A DNA stretch of 64,000 bases. Source: Thalassia testudinum (Eukaryota; Streptophyta; Magnoliopsida; Alismatales; Hydrocharitaceae). Numbering within the stretch: the stretch's first letter is position 1; each line of letters opens with the position of its first letter. The notes beneath the pieces were generated by a model. That model saw only the letters and a list, made by a program, of their open reading frames with translations, ran no database searches and was not told where the DNA came from. A program made the translations under genes and the position numbers. The stretch is taken from the NCBI GenBank assembly GCA_037157565.1, contig JAZHRO010000002.1, positions 71,197,001-71,261,000 on the forward strand, given 5' to 3'. Positions 23,561-35,382 of the stretch are shown here, one piece after another.

Positions 23561-24202
23561 TGATCTATTGTATAAAATGGAGTGGATCTTTAGGGCTTTG
23601 GGAGGCCTTGATTGAAGGTTTCACTTCTCTCAGTAAGAATTTCATGAATTTGTTAGAATCCTCATTACCAAAGAAAATAACACAAAATTGAATCAAATTC
23701 ATTGAATAAATAAAAAAATAAGAATGGAATTCCAATTCAACCAATGAATCTCTTCTTAGGAATCATTCCATCATATAAATTAAGGTTCGAATGCCTCATA
23801 AGGATCCTTTGTTGTTTTGGACAAACTAATTTCTATGATGGAACAAGATATCTTCTATCTTTCCCTAAAGAAATACCTCTTTTGTATTTACAAATGAGTG
23901 TTCATTTGTTACTTTTAGCGACATACTAATTTGTGGAATTGATATCGACAAGTATTATCCCCCCAAAACAACATGCTCTTTCGGACCTTTCAACTCTGTA
24001 GAGCATTTTTTGATAAAACTAAAGTAGTTTCCTGAAAATTAGCTTCAAATATGAAACTTTAAGTATTCAAGGATGCCTTGGTTATTCCTAATAAGATTCC
24101 TAATAATAAATTTTATTCTACAGAGCATGTCTTGCATGCTTCACTCGTGACAACTTGATTCACTCTCTCGATGAATCTTGACTCCCTTAAAAAATGTAGC
24201 AA
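23561..24202. other. Unassigned sequence
   Basis: No gene, LTR terminus or repeat that I can support. It is the left flank of the solo LTR starting at 24203 and should join 28016 onwards once that LTR is removed. Confidence 0.5.
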
Positions 24203-27200
24203 TGATGAGGGACTCATCATGGCTCTTAATTCGTCAAATAAGCTAGTTTACTTAGCTAATTAACTATGAATAACATTTAAACATGGTTAATTATGTATTA
24301 AGCTAATAATACGCAAGGACCTTAATTATATGTTTAAATAGAATATTTAGTGCTTTATAAGCATTCATCTATATTTAATTAATAAATAGGACTTAAATCA
24401 TAAGCATTTAGCTACGTATAATTATTTATAACTAAGCTTATATGTACTATATAACTTAAGTTAATAATATAGTAGTAATATAAATCATTAAATTAAATAG
24501 TGTTAAAAGGGACAAAAATGTAATTTCAAGGAAATATATTATTTAACATATATATAATCTTATAGAAAAAGTTGAAAAAGAAATAAATTGATTTACTTAA
24601 ATTAATAGTTTGCATTTTAGTCCCTAGGTTTTACTTCAATTAAGTCCTTTATTCACATTCAAGTCCTTTATTATTGCATTTAAGTCATCAGAGCAATTCC
24701 TTCCTATTCTCTTCTTCTTTCTTTTCAACAACTGTTGATGGCCAGTGATAAGAATGTTCGATCACCTCCTATCTGACATCAAACCTCCATTCTTTTAGTC
24801 ATTGAGTTTCATCTCAACAATCTCGTGCAATCTAATGGCTCAGATCAACTGCTAATCTTATTCCTTCGATGAGGTAACCTCACAGTCGTCGGAGATGACG
24901 ACGGTGATTCCTATGAACCTAGACCCAATCCCAGATAGGTACATCCCCCCTAACATCTATCTCCACCTATAAATACCTGTGTATACCTCCGATGCTGAAG
25001 GTCGGCTCCCTTTCCTTCTTCCCCAACCTGAGCCAATGATAGCCTATTCATTCCAATTTCGATCACCCTCTCTCTAGTTCTCAAGCTCGCTCCATGGTGG
25101 AGAAGCTGTCTCCCTCACCCCTTCTTCCTCTGCTTTGCCTAGCTAGTGGTGGAGGAGCGTCATTCCTTCATCACATCACCTTCAATCCAATGTTGGGGGT
25201 TCTAACTTCAACCCTTTGATTTCATCCAGCTCCAGCGAGGCTTTAGTGAAGTTCTACTACCTCCTTCATCCAGGTAATAGTAGATTAAGTCTTAGTTAGT
25301 GATGTAGGTTAGTTCTACGTAGTTAATTAGGTTAGTTAATTTAGTTTACCTATCCAACTTCTCATCTCCTTCTCCGACTCCAACGAGCCAACTCTGGTCT
25401 CGTTGGACTTCGATTTGCCTAATCCGCTCCAATTTCACATTCCTTACCTTACCACGATTACATTTCACTTCTTCCTTTCCCCAAATTAACTTCATAACAC
25501 TAAACATCTAATTCATCATCAACCTCAGACTGTCGCTATCTAAGGCAAAGTTTGGAGGAATTTCTATCACCTAATTGAACACTTATCCACCTTCGTAATC
25601 TCTCGAGGAACAATTTGCCTCAATCTATTGAGGGATTCACTTATCAGATTTCTCTGTCAAACTCAGATCCTAATTCTAATAAAATTGAGTTCACAACACT
25701 TATTTAAGCATTCATTGATTAAATTAGGAGGTTAACCTTCCTGAAGTTTCGAGGAATCTTTTAAGCCAATCAGTATGTTGTTTTCTTGAGTTTTCATCTC
25801 TGTTGAGCAACATTGTGGGTCACCGGAGCTCCAGCAATAGTGACCTAGAAGAGAAGCTTTTAAATGGAATCTTAAGGATCTAAAATCACTTGAGAAGAAC
25901 TTACTAATCATTTTCCAATCATTTACCCGGAGTTTTATGGATTAAGTCACTTTGTCCATCTTTATCTTCTTCGTCTCCGCTAGAGTCATACACGGTGATC
26001 TTCTCATTCTCTGAGCTCTCTATTAGGTCCAGAAGCTTCAACAGTGCAAGCTGAGTCTAGAATGAGTCTCAGTTAGGTTGTTAGAGTTGTGATTTGTTCT
26101 ACCAAACAAACTCCACTTTAATCTCAGTTGGCATACCTAGAGAAACTTGTCCAAGTGATCAATTTCTTATTTTGAAGAGTCTGATAAGTTTCTTATATCA
26201 TTTGGAGATGATATGGATAGATAATTGAATCGAAGAAGCTGTATAGCTAAAAGTCAACTCTTGATATTGTTAGAGTCAACCTGATCTGCCATGAGGGCTT
26301 AGAGCTCCTGAACTCAATTAGGTTGTTAGAAACTTATTAGAGTTGAATTCAGGGAGTTTTGAGGTCAAATAGAGTTTGAAGCCATTTCTAAGCAATTTGG
26401 GTTATGTTGGTCTACAATTGAGTTTGAATAAGCTTTGGATGAGATTCCAACTGATTCTATAGTCAATTAGATGTGATATGACCTCCTGTAGGTGTTTAAA
26501 ATTGATTTAAAGGCTTTAGGCTACTGGTTGAGTCCATTTGAAGTACCAAATTGTTCCTCTATCATTTTGGTTTCGAGAAGAAGTTTTTAGGTGTTCTCCA
26601 TATCAGAGAAGCTTTTCTCTAAGCTTCTTAAGTGCTTTGAATCATCTTAGGCACTGAGTGAAGTCATTTAGGATGAGAAAGAGAGAGAATAGGTTGAGAT
26701 CTACAGGTGTTTGTGTGGGAAGTTGCAGCTACACAGCCATGGCAAATAGCCATGTTTCAAGGTTGATTTGAACTAGCTCTTTGGATCTAATCAAGTAATT
26801 AATCGATGGAATCAAGAGATGAATTGTAGTTTTGGAGATTTGGACTTTGATTTGGTAAAGATTTATTGAGATTTGATGGAGATTTGGTGAAGAAATCAAG
26901 CATTGGAGCACTGCAGCAAGCGAGCGCTGAGAAGAAGGGGACACATATAGTCCCACATCAGGAGTTTATGACCTCTTGTAGTGGTATTTAATGTTTTGTC
27001 TTCATAGCCCCATCGAGAGACTATGACACCTGAGCACGTGTAGGCATGCATGCCCATTACCCATGATCTGATCTAACGGCCTTGTGAGGTGACCTCCAGG
27101 TGCTGACAGAGGTGATGGTGCAACGTGGCACGTGTTTGATGCAATTGTGATCTGATCTTGATCGTTGATTCAGTTCGGAACAGTAGTTCCACGTGGGACC

Positions 27201-28015
27201 ATCTTTTTGATGAGGTTAGGTGTTGGTGTGTTTGTGCTTATAGAGAAGCTAAGTGTTCTCTCTATACTTAGCATGATCTATGAAGGCTTTGGCTAAGACT
27301 ATACTATGTGTTAGTTGAGAATGAAAAGCTTAAATGGTTGTTGTAAAACAACATTTTTTTTGTGTAAGGGAATTAATTCTTTCAATCTTTTTAGTGCATG
27401 TTCTTTATATTCAATTGGAATTTATTTTCATGTATAATGATTCATATTTGCAATTGATTCGTGTAATTAACTTATTCTAATTATATAATTATGTCATTAA
27501 CTTATAGTAGCCTTAATTAAGTAAAGAATTTAAGTGATTAATTAAGTTAAGTAGTTTATAATTTAAGTTAAGTACTAAGTTAAGTATCGTGTAAATTATA
27601 TAAGTAGTGCATAGGTTAAGTAATTAAGTTAAGTAGTAAGTTATAGATTAACTCATAAGTAGTTAAGTTAATAAGCTAAGTAGTCAATTTATGTTAGTAT
27701 TAACTAAGTAACTTATTATTAAGTAGTATAAGTTATATAAATAGTAATTTGACTAAGTAATTAAGTTTAAGTTAGTATGTATTAAAAGTTTAAGTTAAGT
27801 ATGTCTAAGTTATTAGTTATTGGATCTTTATTATTAACGTAATAAAAAGAATAAAGAATAAATTAAGAATAATTGGTGAATAAATGCTAAATTAGCCTCC
27901 CAGCGAACAACCTAAACTCTAAACCAGTATAAATTATAAAAATATGTTGGCTAATTTTCTCACTATATTACGATTTAACAATGACATATTAATAATGCGA
28001 GGTAGTTGTACATTA
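24203..28015 (+). repeat. Long solo LTR H (about 3.8 kb)
   Basis: Starts TGATGAGGGACTCATCATGG, in which TGATGAG and CTCATCA form an inverted repeat, the same start as LTR G on the minus strand (47311 inward). A TATA box (CTATAAATAC) is at 24967-24976. The candidate TSD is AGCAA (24198-24202 and 28016-28020), which would leave an LTR end of ...GTACATTA (CA to TA). An alternative end is 28022 (...AGCAACA). No coding frame of note. Two AT-rich tracts (24230-24500, 27470-27840) lie inside. Confidence 0.6.
27470..27840. repeat. AT-rich TAAGTTAAG degenerate repeat tract
   Basis: About 370 bp made mostly of variants of TAAGTTAAGTAGT and TTAAGTAATTAAGT with no fixed period. A related tract with TTAAGCTAATAATA-type words is at 24230-24500 near the other end of the same LTR. 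Low-complexity sequence without coding potential. Confidence 0.65.
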
Positions 28016-29466
28016 AGCAACATGCTCCTTTTGCTTTTTTTTAAAAAAATGGAAATAGAATAGGGACGAGGAGATTACCTTATGATACATTTTTTATCGA
28101 AATAGTTTTACCCATTTAGCTCCATACAAATTGGACTTTTTCCAATTTGTTAAAATTTTCATTTTTTGATTTCTATATTCTTTGTAGAAAATCGATTTGC
28201 AAAGTGGTTCTAACTTATTAATTGGCTACAACCCTAATACTTTTTCCTTGAGCTCAATCATGCACTATTTACAAAAATAACCAAAACAAATTTAGGTATT
28301 GTGAGGTAAAATAAACTATGTCGAGCCAAGAGCATTTTCATTCCTATAGAAAATGATGGTTGTTAGACTCCAAATATGGTGATGTCCTTCGAGTCATACT
28401 TTGCTTTCTACTACATCATTTTAGACAAAGTTTAATCATAACAATCCTCTAATTTGGAATCCATATAGAATGGATTCCATATAAAATTGCCAATAGTCAA
28501 TGGTTCCATTGGTGCAATTCAAAACAAATTAGAAATAGTGAAAGAAACAACTTTGGTGACAATTATGGATCTCTTATTTAGTTAGATGAGTTCACCCAAT
28601 ATTCTGGTATGGCACTAGTTTTGATATCTTTCAAAATGCACATAGAAAAGAGAGAATGTGTTCATTCTATGAAAAGAAACATATGGGAATGTCCATCAAT
28701 TTCATAGTTAAGTGTTAGACAATGGAAATCGTCAAAAAAGTGATATGATTGAATACACGCTTTAGAGTTACAAGTAGCTTTAGTTGGTGCTCTTTATCTT
28801 GATATACCCTGGTTGAGCTATAGGATTTGAATATTAATATTGCTATCATACATATTCCTATTGTACTTGAATTCTCATATGCTTGTTGTTAGCAATGTAG
28901 TGACGTGTGGTCACTTGTGCATTTTGTTGACAAGTGATTGCAATATCACTTAGGTAACTGTACTGGTTGAGTTGTCTGTAAACAAGCTTAATTGATTGAT
29001 CTTGGATCAATTGTTGTTGTAAAGGTTTGTGTTACACCCATAAGTAACCTTCATAATAAGATATGTGCTGATAAATATGAACCAACAGTCATCTAGCCAA
29101 TAAATATGTGGATAATGAAATCTCGCATGTTGTATTTCCTGAGAATCTATTTGAAGCAATTATCAAAATTCTTTTTGATATGCAATTGAAATAAGTTCTT
29201 CCTAATGGAAAAATATAGAGATATTAAGGGCTTGTTTACTTCATGAGATGTCCTTTGAAAATGTGGGACATCCATTGCTTGCTTCTAATATTTAGCTAAC
29301 ATGGGTTCAGATTGAGAACCTACGTTTGGTCAATCCCCAATGTAAGATCATTCATTACAAATACTTTATTGCAAACTCTACATGATAATCCTGTAAATAA
29401 ATACCTTTAGTTAGTAATATTTTACTCATAAGATACTACTAGATGGTAAACTCACATAGGTCCTTA
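28016..29466. other. Unassigned AT-rich sequence
   Basis: No reading frame, LTR terminus or known domain could be supported. It ends where the copia LTR I begins with TGTTAGAGC. It may be old retrotransposon internal sequence. Confidence 0.5.
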
Positions 29467-29856
29467 TGTTAGAGCTAGAAACTACTAATTAAACATTAAT
29501 TTTGATGTTAACAAAATACATTATAAGATTTGGATAAGTTATGACTTGATTTATGCAACATTTAAGATTATATGACGAGTTATGAAAAGATCATATTTGA
29601 GATGATGATGAGAAGAAATATTTATGACAAGATATGAATCCAAGTGATGAAGCTTCAAGAAGCAAATGACTTCACATGAAGTAGCTAAGCTCATCTATTG
29701 ATTTTCTATATTTCTAGAATATTTGTTAAAAAGCCAATATGCACCCATCACATCCTTTTGGATTAATTGCTCAAAAATAGAAAGACAATACTTTAAAATT
29801 TATTTTAAATCTCTATTAATTGATTAGGAGCATTCAAACATTTTCTGGAAGGTTAG

Positions 29857-31341
29857 TGATATAGACACATCTATTTAGGTTAAAATGCCTATTCATGCAT
29901 GTTCCTAGCCTTAGATTTACATTTCATATTATAAATATTGCATAACATGCATCATTGTGCATTTAGAGTAATTGTATATATTTTAGGTTAATTAGGTCCT
30001 TTTTATGGTTAGGAGAGAAGAAGACTTATTTCAGGGCCACGGATGGATGATCGGACTATAAGGATCTGATTAGGACGACGATCGGAGTCTAACGCCTCTG
30101 AAATCGTCTAAATCGGAGAATCGTAGCATCATACGAAATCCGAGGAAGATTAATGGCCAGGGGGCAATGTGACTTCCATATGGGTTTCGGATGGAAAATT
30201 GGACCATACTGATGGATCTAGAGCGACGATCACAGTCCAGCAACGTGGGAATCATCTCGATCTGAGTACCGTGGCACCCTCTACAAAAGAAAGAAGAATG
30301 GATGGCCCAGATGGCACCATGTGGCACCATCCAGGCTGCCCAAAGCTGGCCAGCAGCAGCGCACGCGCACAGCCACAACGCACGCATGCAGCAGCTGCAC
30401 AGTGCATGCCAGCGCTCGCCCACGTGCACGGTGCGGGGAGCATGGGCGCGTAATGTGCGTGCTAGCACTGCGGGTGCGGATCTTCAGCGACGCGCTCCTT
30501 TAGTGACGCTTGCAGCTGTCACTAATGGTCTGCACCTGTCAGCAGGAGGATTTGAAGGGTGGATCTTCAGCGACAGTGGTAGCGACGTTTATGGACGTCA
30601 GTAATGACCCAGATGCGAATTTTTTCTTCCTCTTCCACTATAAAAGGACCTACCCACCACCATTCCAAACCATCTCTTCCTTTCTTCCTCTCACCACCTC
30701 CAAGGCTCTAGAGAGAGCTTGTCCCAAGCCCGAGATGCTCCTCTAGAGTAGAAAATCAAATAGTTTTCCCTCCCCTCATCCCCATTTGTGGAGCATCCCG
30801 TGGCCGTCCCCTCACCGCCCTTCGGGAAGAAGATCATCGCCGTGATGCCATCCTGCCCCATCCTTCATCCTCCGGCTCCGTCCTCCTTCGTCCCGCTTCT
30901 CACCACCTTCCTCCAGGTGATGTTAGAGCGAGTCGTCTTCCGAGCAACTGTCGAGGGGGATTTCTCTCACCTCTTTCTATCTTTTTACGCTTTCGTAATG
31001 TAGTTTTCCTGCTTTCATAATGTAATAAACAGTTCTTAATAAATAGATGATTGTTTCTCTCTCTTTCTCCCTCTCTCTTATTTTTGCAAGTAGATAAAGT
31101 TTTCATCGACCGAATCTCTTGCTTGCTAAAAATACCAAAAAAATTAGAAAAGATAAAAACGACCAAAAATAAATAAAATCGAAGCGCGGTTTTCAGTTAA
31201 AGTAAACGTTCACCTCCCCGTGTTCGACCCAGGACTCACTTTTTGAGTTTCGGTTTAAATTTTATCTGACCACGCATTTTGCGAGCTATGACGATGGGTT
31301 ACTCATAACCCCAATTTCAACAAGCGAAACACGTGCGATCA
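29857..31341 (+). repeat. LTR1 of family B
   Basis: Starts TGATATAGACACATCTATTT and ends CACGTGCGATCA; 1485 bp. TATA box CTATAAAAGG at 30638-30647. A variant of the A-family U3 palindrome is at 30497-30528. The segment downstream of the TATA box (GAGCTTGTCCCAAGCCCGAG) is shared with A LTRs. A GC-rich stretch (30340-30480) gives spurious frames on both strands. The primer site follows three bases later. Confidence 0.9.
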
Positions 31342-31344
31342 TTT

Positions 31345-31361
31345 TGGCGTCGTTACCGGGA
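31345..31361 (+). promoter_or_regulatory. Primer-binding site of family B, decayed tRNA-Asp type
   Basis: TGGCGTCGTTACCGGGA, two transitions from the A' site over these 17 bases, lying three T residues inside LTR1. Same tRNA-Asp logic as in the Athila-like elements. Confidence 0.8.
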
Positions 31362-32260
31362 AGGCAACAGAATTTACTTTATTATTTTCTACGCTTCTTT
31401 GCATTTACATAACACTAACCCTGCTTATCTCTGATCTATTGTCTTGCAGGTACCCTAGCATGGAGATCCAAGTGTGGTAGACCAGAGTAAAGTGCGGGTA
31501 TAGTGTTTTGTAAGTGTCCCCCACACCACCCCCACCTTAGTTTTCATTCCATAACCTAATAGCTTAAACCCAAATCAACTTAGGTGCTTTGCATAAACCT
31601 TAGGGTAGATTTTTGCTGTTTGATTGTCACTCCACTCACCTCACCCACCCGCATATATAAAAAAATAAAAAATATATTCTTCTCTTATGGGATTTAACTA
31701 AAAGCTATACACTTAACACCCACAACTTCTTATCATAAGGTGCACAATCACTTTGATCTACCACTTAACCAGGATCTGACCTGTAAACTTGGTACACTTC
31801 AACTCAATACACATAAGTGAGTAGAAATCTGAATAGGTTAAACATTCTTGTGTGCCTTAACTAAGTGATGCAACAGGCCAATTGATTAAGCTGTTTGGGT
31901 CACACCACTCAATCTAAAACTGATCCATCAAATAGCTTCCCACGTAGTGTTGATTCTTAGAGTTGAACCAGGCACTCCACATTATTTTTGATTTTTAAAG
32001 GAACATATCATCACCCGTGCTTTCAAAACTTGGAGTGTTTTACTAAACCTTGATTGAACCAACCTAAGAATTAAACCCTAAAAGCTACTAAACAAGGTTA
32101 AATCCTAAAAGACACATCATCAAATAACCTTGTTTGAGAACCCTAGTTATGCACACACACACATTTTAACTGATCATTAAGGGCACAACCCATCTAAAGG
32201 GCCCATCACATTCCAAGAGCACAATCATCCCAAGCCTAATTAAAACTAAGTAGACGTTGG
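31362..32260 (+). other. Family B leader, first part
   Basis: Untranslated leader homologous by eye to the A leader (34081 onward), for example CACAACCCATCTAAAGGGCC here against CACAACCCATTTTAAGGGCC there. It ends at the GTTGG duplication (32256-32260), where the A element entered, and resumes at 44113. Confidence 0.78.
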
Positions 32261-32935
32261 TGATGTGTATACATCTGATTAACCTAAAATGTCTATTAAT
32301 GCATGTTCTTAGTGCCATATTAGCATCATACATTGTAAATATTGCATAACATGCATAATCATGCACTTAGGTCAAGTTGTATAAATTGTATAGTAATTTT
32401 CTCCTTTTATGGCTAGGGACAGAGCAACTTGTTAATCGGGGCCTCGGATCGAAGATCCAATCATACGGATCTGATTAGGGCGACGATTGGAGTTCAACGA
32501 CTCCAAGATTGCCCTGATCAGACATTCGTAGCACCAGATAGAGACCGAGGAACCCTAAAGATCAAGAGCCAAGATGGTGTTAATCCGTACCTCAGATGAC
32601 AAATCCGATCACATGGATGGGTTCGAATCGACGATCACAGCCTAACGGCGTGAAAATCGATCCAATCTGACACTCGTGGCACCATCTACAACACTTAAAA
32701 GATGGACAGCCTAGATGGCACCACGTGGCGCCATCATAGCCGCCTAGCACCGGCCACAGCTCTTCTTCTTCACTCGTTCGACAAATCTCTGTCGTTGGAT
32801 GCCCATCCAACGGCCGAGAATGTCCCACGTCGCCGCTCATCCAGCTCCTCTCCTCATCTAAAAGCATAAGCAATGCTTGATCTCGATCCAACGATCGAGA
32901 TCGGCCATGCACAAAATCATCAACATGCCTCAATC

Positions 32936-33000
32936 GCACGCGTAGCGCAGCGGTTAAGGCACTGCGAAGGCAGGAGACGAGGGTTCGAATCGCAAGAGCG
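32936..33000 (+). other. tRNA-like module (A-box and B-box) in the A 5' LTR
   Basis: TAGCGCAGCGG (32943-32953) fits the A-box consensus TRGYNNANNNG exactly. GGTTCGAATCG (32982-32992) matches the B-box GGTTCGANTCC in 10 of 11 positions. The start-to-start distance is 39 bp, a few bases short of a normal tRNA. CTGC-GAAG-GCAG can form a short hairpin between them. Acceptor and T stems are not restored, so this is a tRNA- or SINE-derived fragment rather than a tRNA gene. Confidence 0.65.
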
Positions 33001-33276
33001 GTGTCCCCTCCTCGTGTGCGGGCGTGCCATCACAACGCTCGATCGGCAGCGAGAGGTGCATATCAGCCAATATCACCCACGCACGATCTAATGCATAGCA
33101 CTCACACCTGAACGCATGCGGGCATGCGTGAGTGCGGACGAAGGCGCGGGCAAGGAGCGTTTTAAGCTGTCCGATCTTGAGATCGGACAATTGAGCGTGT
33201 GCGAACGTGCGCAAGCGTTTGAGGCAGCCGAAGGAAAGTAGGTGCACGCGACACGTGCACATCGACCATGTTCAGG

Positions 33277-33308
33277 CCTTTAGTGACGGATAAATCCGTC
33301 ACGAAAGG
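33277..33308 (+). repeat. Near-perfect 32-bp palindrome in U3 of the A 5' LTR
   Basis: The arms CCTTTAGTGACGGAT and ATCCGTCACGAAAGG pair at 14 of 15 positions around a 2-bp centre. The right edge is 54 bp upstream of the TATA box. The 3' LTR copy (43368-43399) is also 14 of 15, with a different mismatch, so the ancestral form was probably perfect. Confidence 0.85.
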
Positions 33309-33362
33309 TTTTGAATTAACCTTTTTGATGTTGAAATGTCCAAAATGCCCCCACTCCTTGCA

Positions 33363-33372
33363 ACTATAAAAG
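33363..33372 (+). promoter_or_regulatory. TATA box of the A 5' LTR
   Basis: CTATAAAAGG in the same context as in A' and LTR2 of A. Similar TATA boxes sit at the equivalent point in the B LTRs (30638, 51210, 52755, 55570). Confidence 0.82.
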
Positions 33373-34062
33373 GAGACCCCTACCCTATGAATTTCTCATC
33401 CCTTCCTTCTCCTCTCTCCCTCTCCAAAGCTTAAGAGAAGCTTGTCCCACACCCGGGATGCTCCTCAAGAGCTAAATCCAAGTTTTCACCCCTGTTCCGG
33501 AAGTGGATCTCGCGACGATGATGACGTGCTACCTTGTTCCCGTTCTTCTGACTTCGTCCTGCTTCTTCCCACCTCGTCCTTCATCTTCTAGGCATTGTTC
33601 CATCCGGCTCGTCCTCCGTCTTTCAGGCATTGTCCCATCCAGCTCGTCCTCCAAGTAATCGTCGAAGAGGATGACTTCTCTCTCCCTTCTTTTTTTGCTT
33701 TCTAGAGTAGAATTTTCCTGCTTTCTAGTGTAACAATTTTCCGCTTTCTAGTGTAATCATTTCCCGCTTTCTTAGTTGTAAAATATTATTCAAATATCAA
33801 GTGATTGTTCTTTCTCTCTCTCGCTCTCTCTTATTGTTTATATCTCTTCCATTATGATTATTTCACCTTTTAAACAAAAATACAAAAAAAAATATAACTA
33901 TGGATTTTGAGATCGATGTAGCCTCCTTGTGTTTGACTTGGAACTTCTTTATGAATTTTTGGTATAAATTTTATCTGTTGAACATATTTCTTCGCAACTC
34001 AAACTACGACGACGGGTTTTCAAATCCAACTACGAATGCATAGTTTTCCACTTTCAACATTT

Positions 34063-34080
34063 TGGCGCTGTTGCCGGGGA
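34063..34080 (+). promoter_or_regulatory. Primer-binding site of element A, tRNA-Asp type
   Basis: TGGCGCTGTTGCCGGGGA, one C-to-T change from a perfect complement of the tRNA-Asp 3' end, three bases inside the 5' LTR. Confidence 0.92.
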
Positions 34081-35382
34081 GGCAATGATTTTTCGATCAT
34101 CTTTTCGTATTTCGCACACTTTACTATTTTCTAACTTGGTTTATCTCTTGTCTATTGTTTTGCAGATACCTCGATCAGGGAATCGTTAAGCAGTAGATTG
34201 GAGTAAAGTGCAGTTGAAGACGACTATAAGTGCTCCCCATTCTTCCCCCTCCATAGATTTCATTTCATCACATTAATTCAAACTCCAATTGCCCTAGGTG
34301 TTTGCATAAATCCTAGGATTAGTTTGGTTGCTTGGATTTCCACCCACATTCATTTCACCCTCGCATATAGAAAAATCAAAAAGATACTTTTGTGGGGTAA
34401 TTCAACATACACACAACATATACCCACATTCAAGGCACTTAACCTAATTGATTTCTTCTACTCAACCGAATTCTGACCTGTGGAACCGATACACACAAAT
34501 TGATATATAAAAGAGTAGAAATCAATCTAGGTTAATCAACTTTGTGTGCCTAACCCAGTGGTGCAATTGTGGCCAATTGTTTGAGTTGTTTGGGCCGCAC
34601 CACTCAACTTAAAATCAACTCACAAAGTAGCTTCCTCTTAGGGTTTTCAATTTAGGCTCATACTAGGCACTCCACTTTATTTTTGATTTCAAAAGGAAAG
34701 TGATCTTCACCCATACTTGAAAACCTGGTTTGCCTCAAACTTGATTGAATCAAATCTAATTCTAAACCCTAAAATCTACTTAAGCAAGATTTGAACATTA
34801 AAATCTACTCATCACAAATAATCTTACTTGAAAACTCTGGTTGTGAATGCACTCACACATACTCAATTGATCATTAAGGGCACAACCCATTTTAAGGGCC
34901 CACCACATTCCATAAGCACTACAATCCCAGGCCTAAATAAAATTAAGTAGACATTGGCTTTAGGGACTGATTTGCTCTTTGAGGTCTAGTCTGAGATTGG
35001 TTACGATTAACCTACTTGTACTGATCAATCTGATGTCTAGTTAGGGGAGTAGCATCAAACGACCGTGGCTGAGGGGTACACTAGGAACTAGAGGCGCAAG
35101 CCGAAGGAAGAAACTTCTCCCCAGTCCCTCCTAACTGGTTGGATTGAGCAGACACAAGTAGAGTAAATCGTCTATAATCTTAAAGCGGGTTCTGAGAGTC
35201 TGTAGATCCTTAGGCAACCCCCCTTAAGGACAGGCTTGTTTTGTTGTGCTGTAGGGTTCCTCTCCCCAGTCCTTCTGACCTTTTCCTAATTTATGCTGGG
35301 AAGGAGATCATTGAATCCCTGATTGGAAGGACCACTAGAGTATTCTAGGAGGCATAGATTGGATTTTGGCCAAATCGATCCC
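34081..35382 (+). other. Untranslated leader of element A
   Basis: 1.3 kb between primer site and gag ATG, with no gene. It matches the A' leader (6272-4957, minus) and the B leader. It serves as the reference showing where A and LTR G are inserted in family B. Confidence 0.82.

Larger units (their letters stand above)
32261..34059 (+). repeat. 5' LTR of element A
   Basis: Starts TGATGTGTATACATCTGATT and ends CTTTCAACA; 1799 bp. It contains the tRNA-like module (32936-33000), the U3 palindrome (33277-33308), the TATA box CTATAAAAGG (33363-33372) and a TC-rich tract near 33812-33830. Confidence 0.92.

Noticed and set aside
23700..23950. Plastid-derived DNA (AT-rich, with organelle-like phrases)
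   Set aside because: I could not match it to a specific plastid gene or find a translatable fragment; similarity was only in composition.
29225..29250. GGGCTTGTTTACTTCATGAG as a DNA transposon terminal inverted repeat
   Set aside because: No matching inverted copy or target duplication found nearby.
30070..30604. Overlapping frames of 90-130 codons on both strands in LTR1 of family B, and similar ones at 50663-51215 and 52134-52614
   Set aside because: They sit in the GC-rich part of each LTR copy and differ in length and stops between copies, as expected of non-coding repeats.
32936..33000. A genuine tRNA gene
   Set aside because: The A- and B-boxes are good, but spacing is short and acceptor and T stems do not pair. 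The same module recurs in each LTR copy, so it is part of the repeat.
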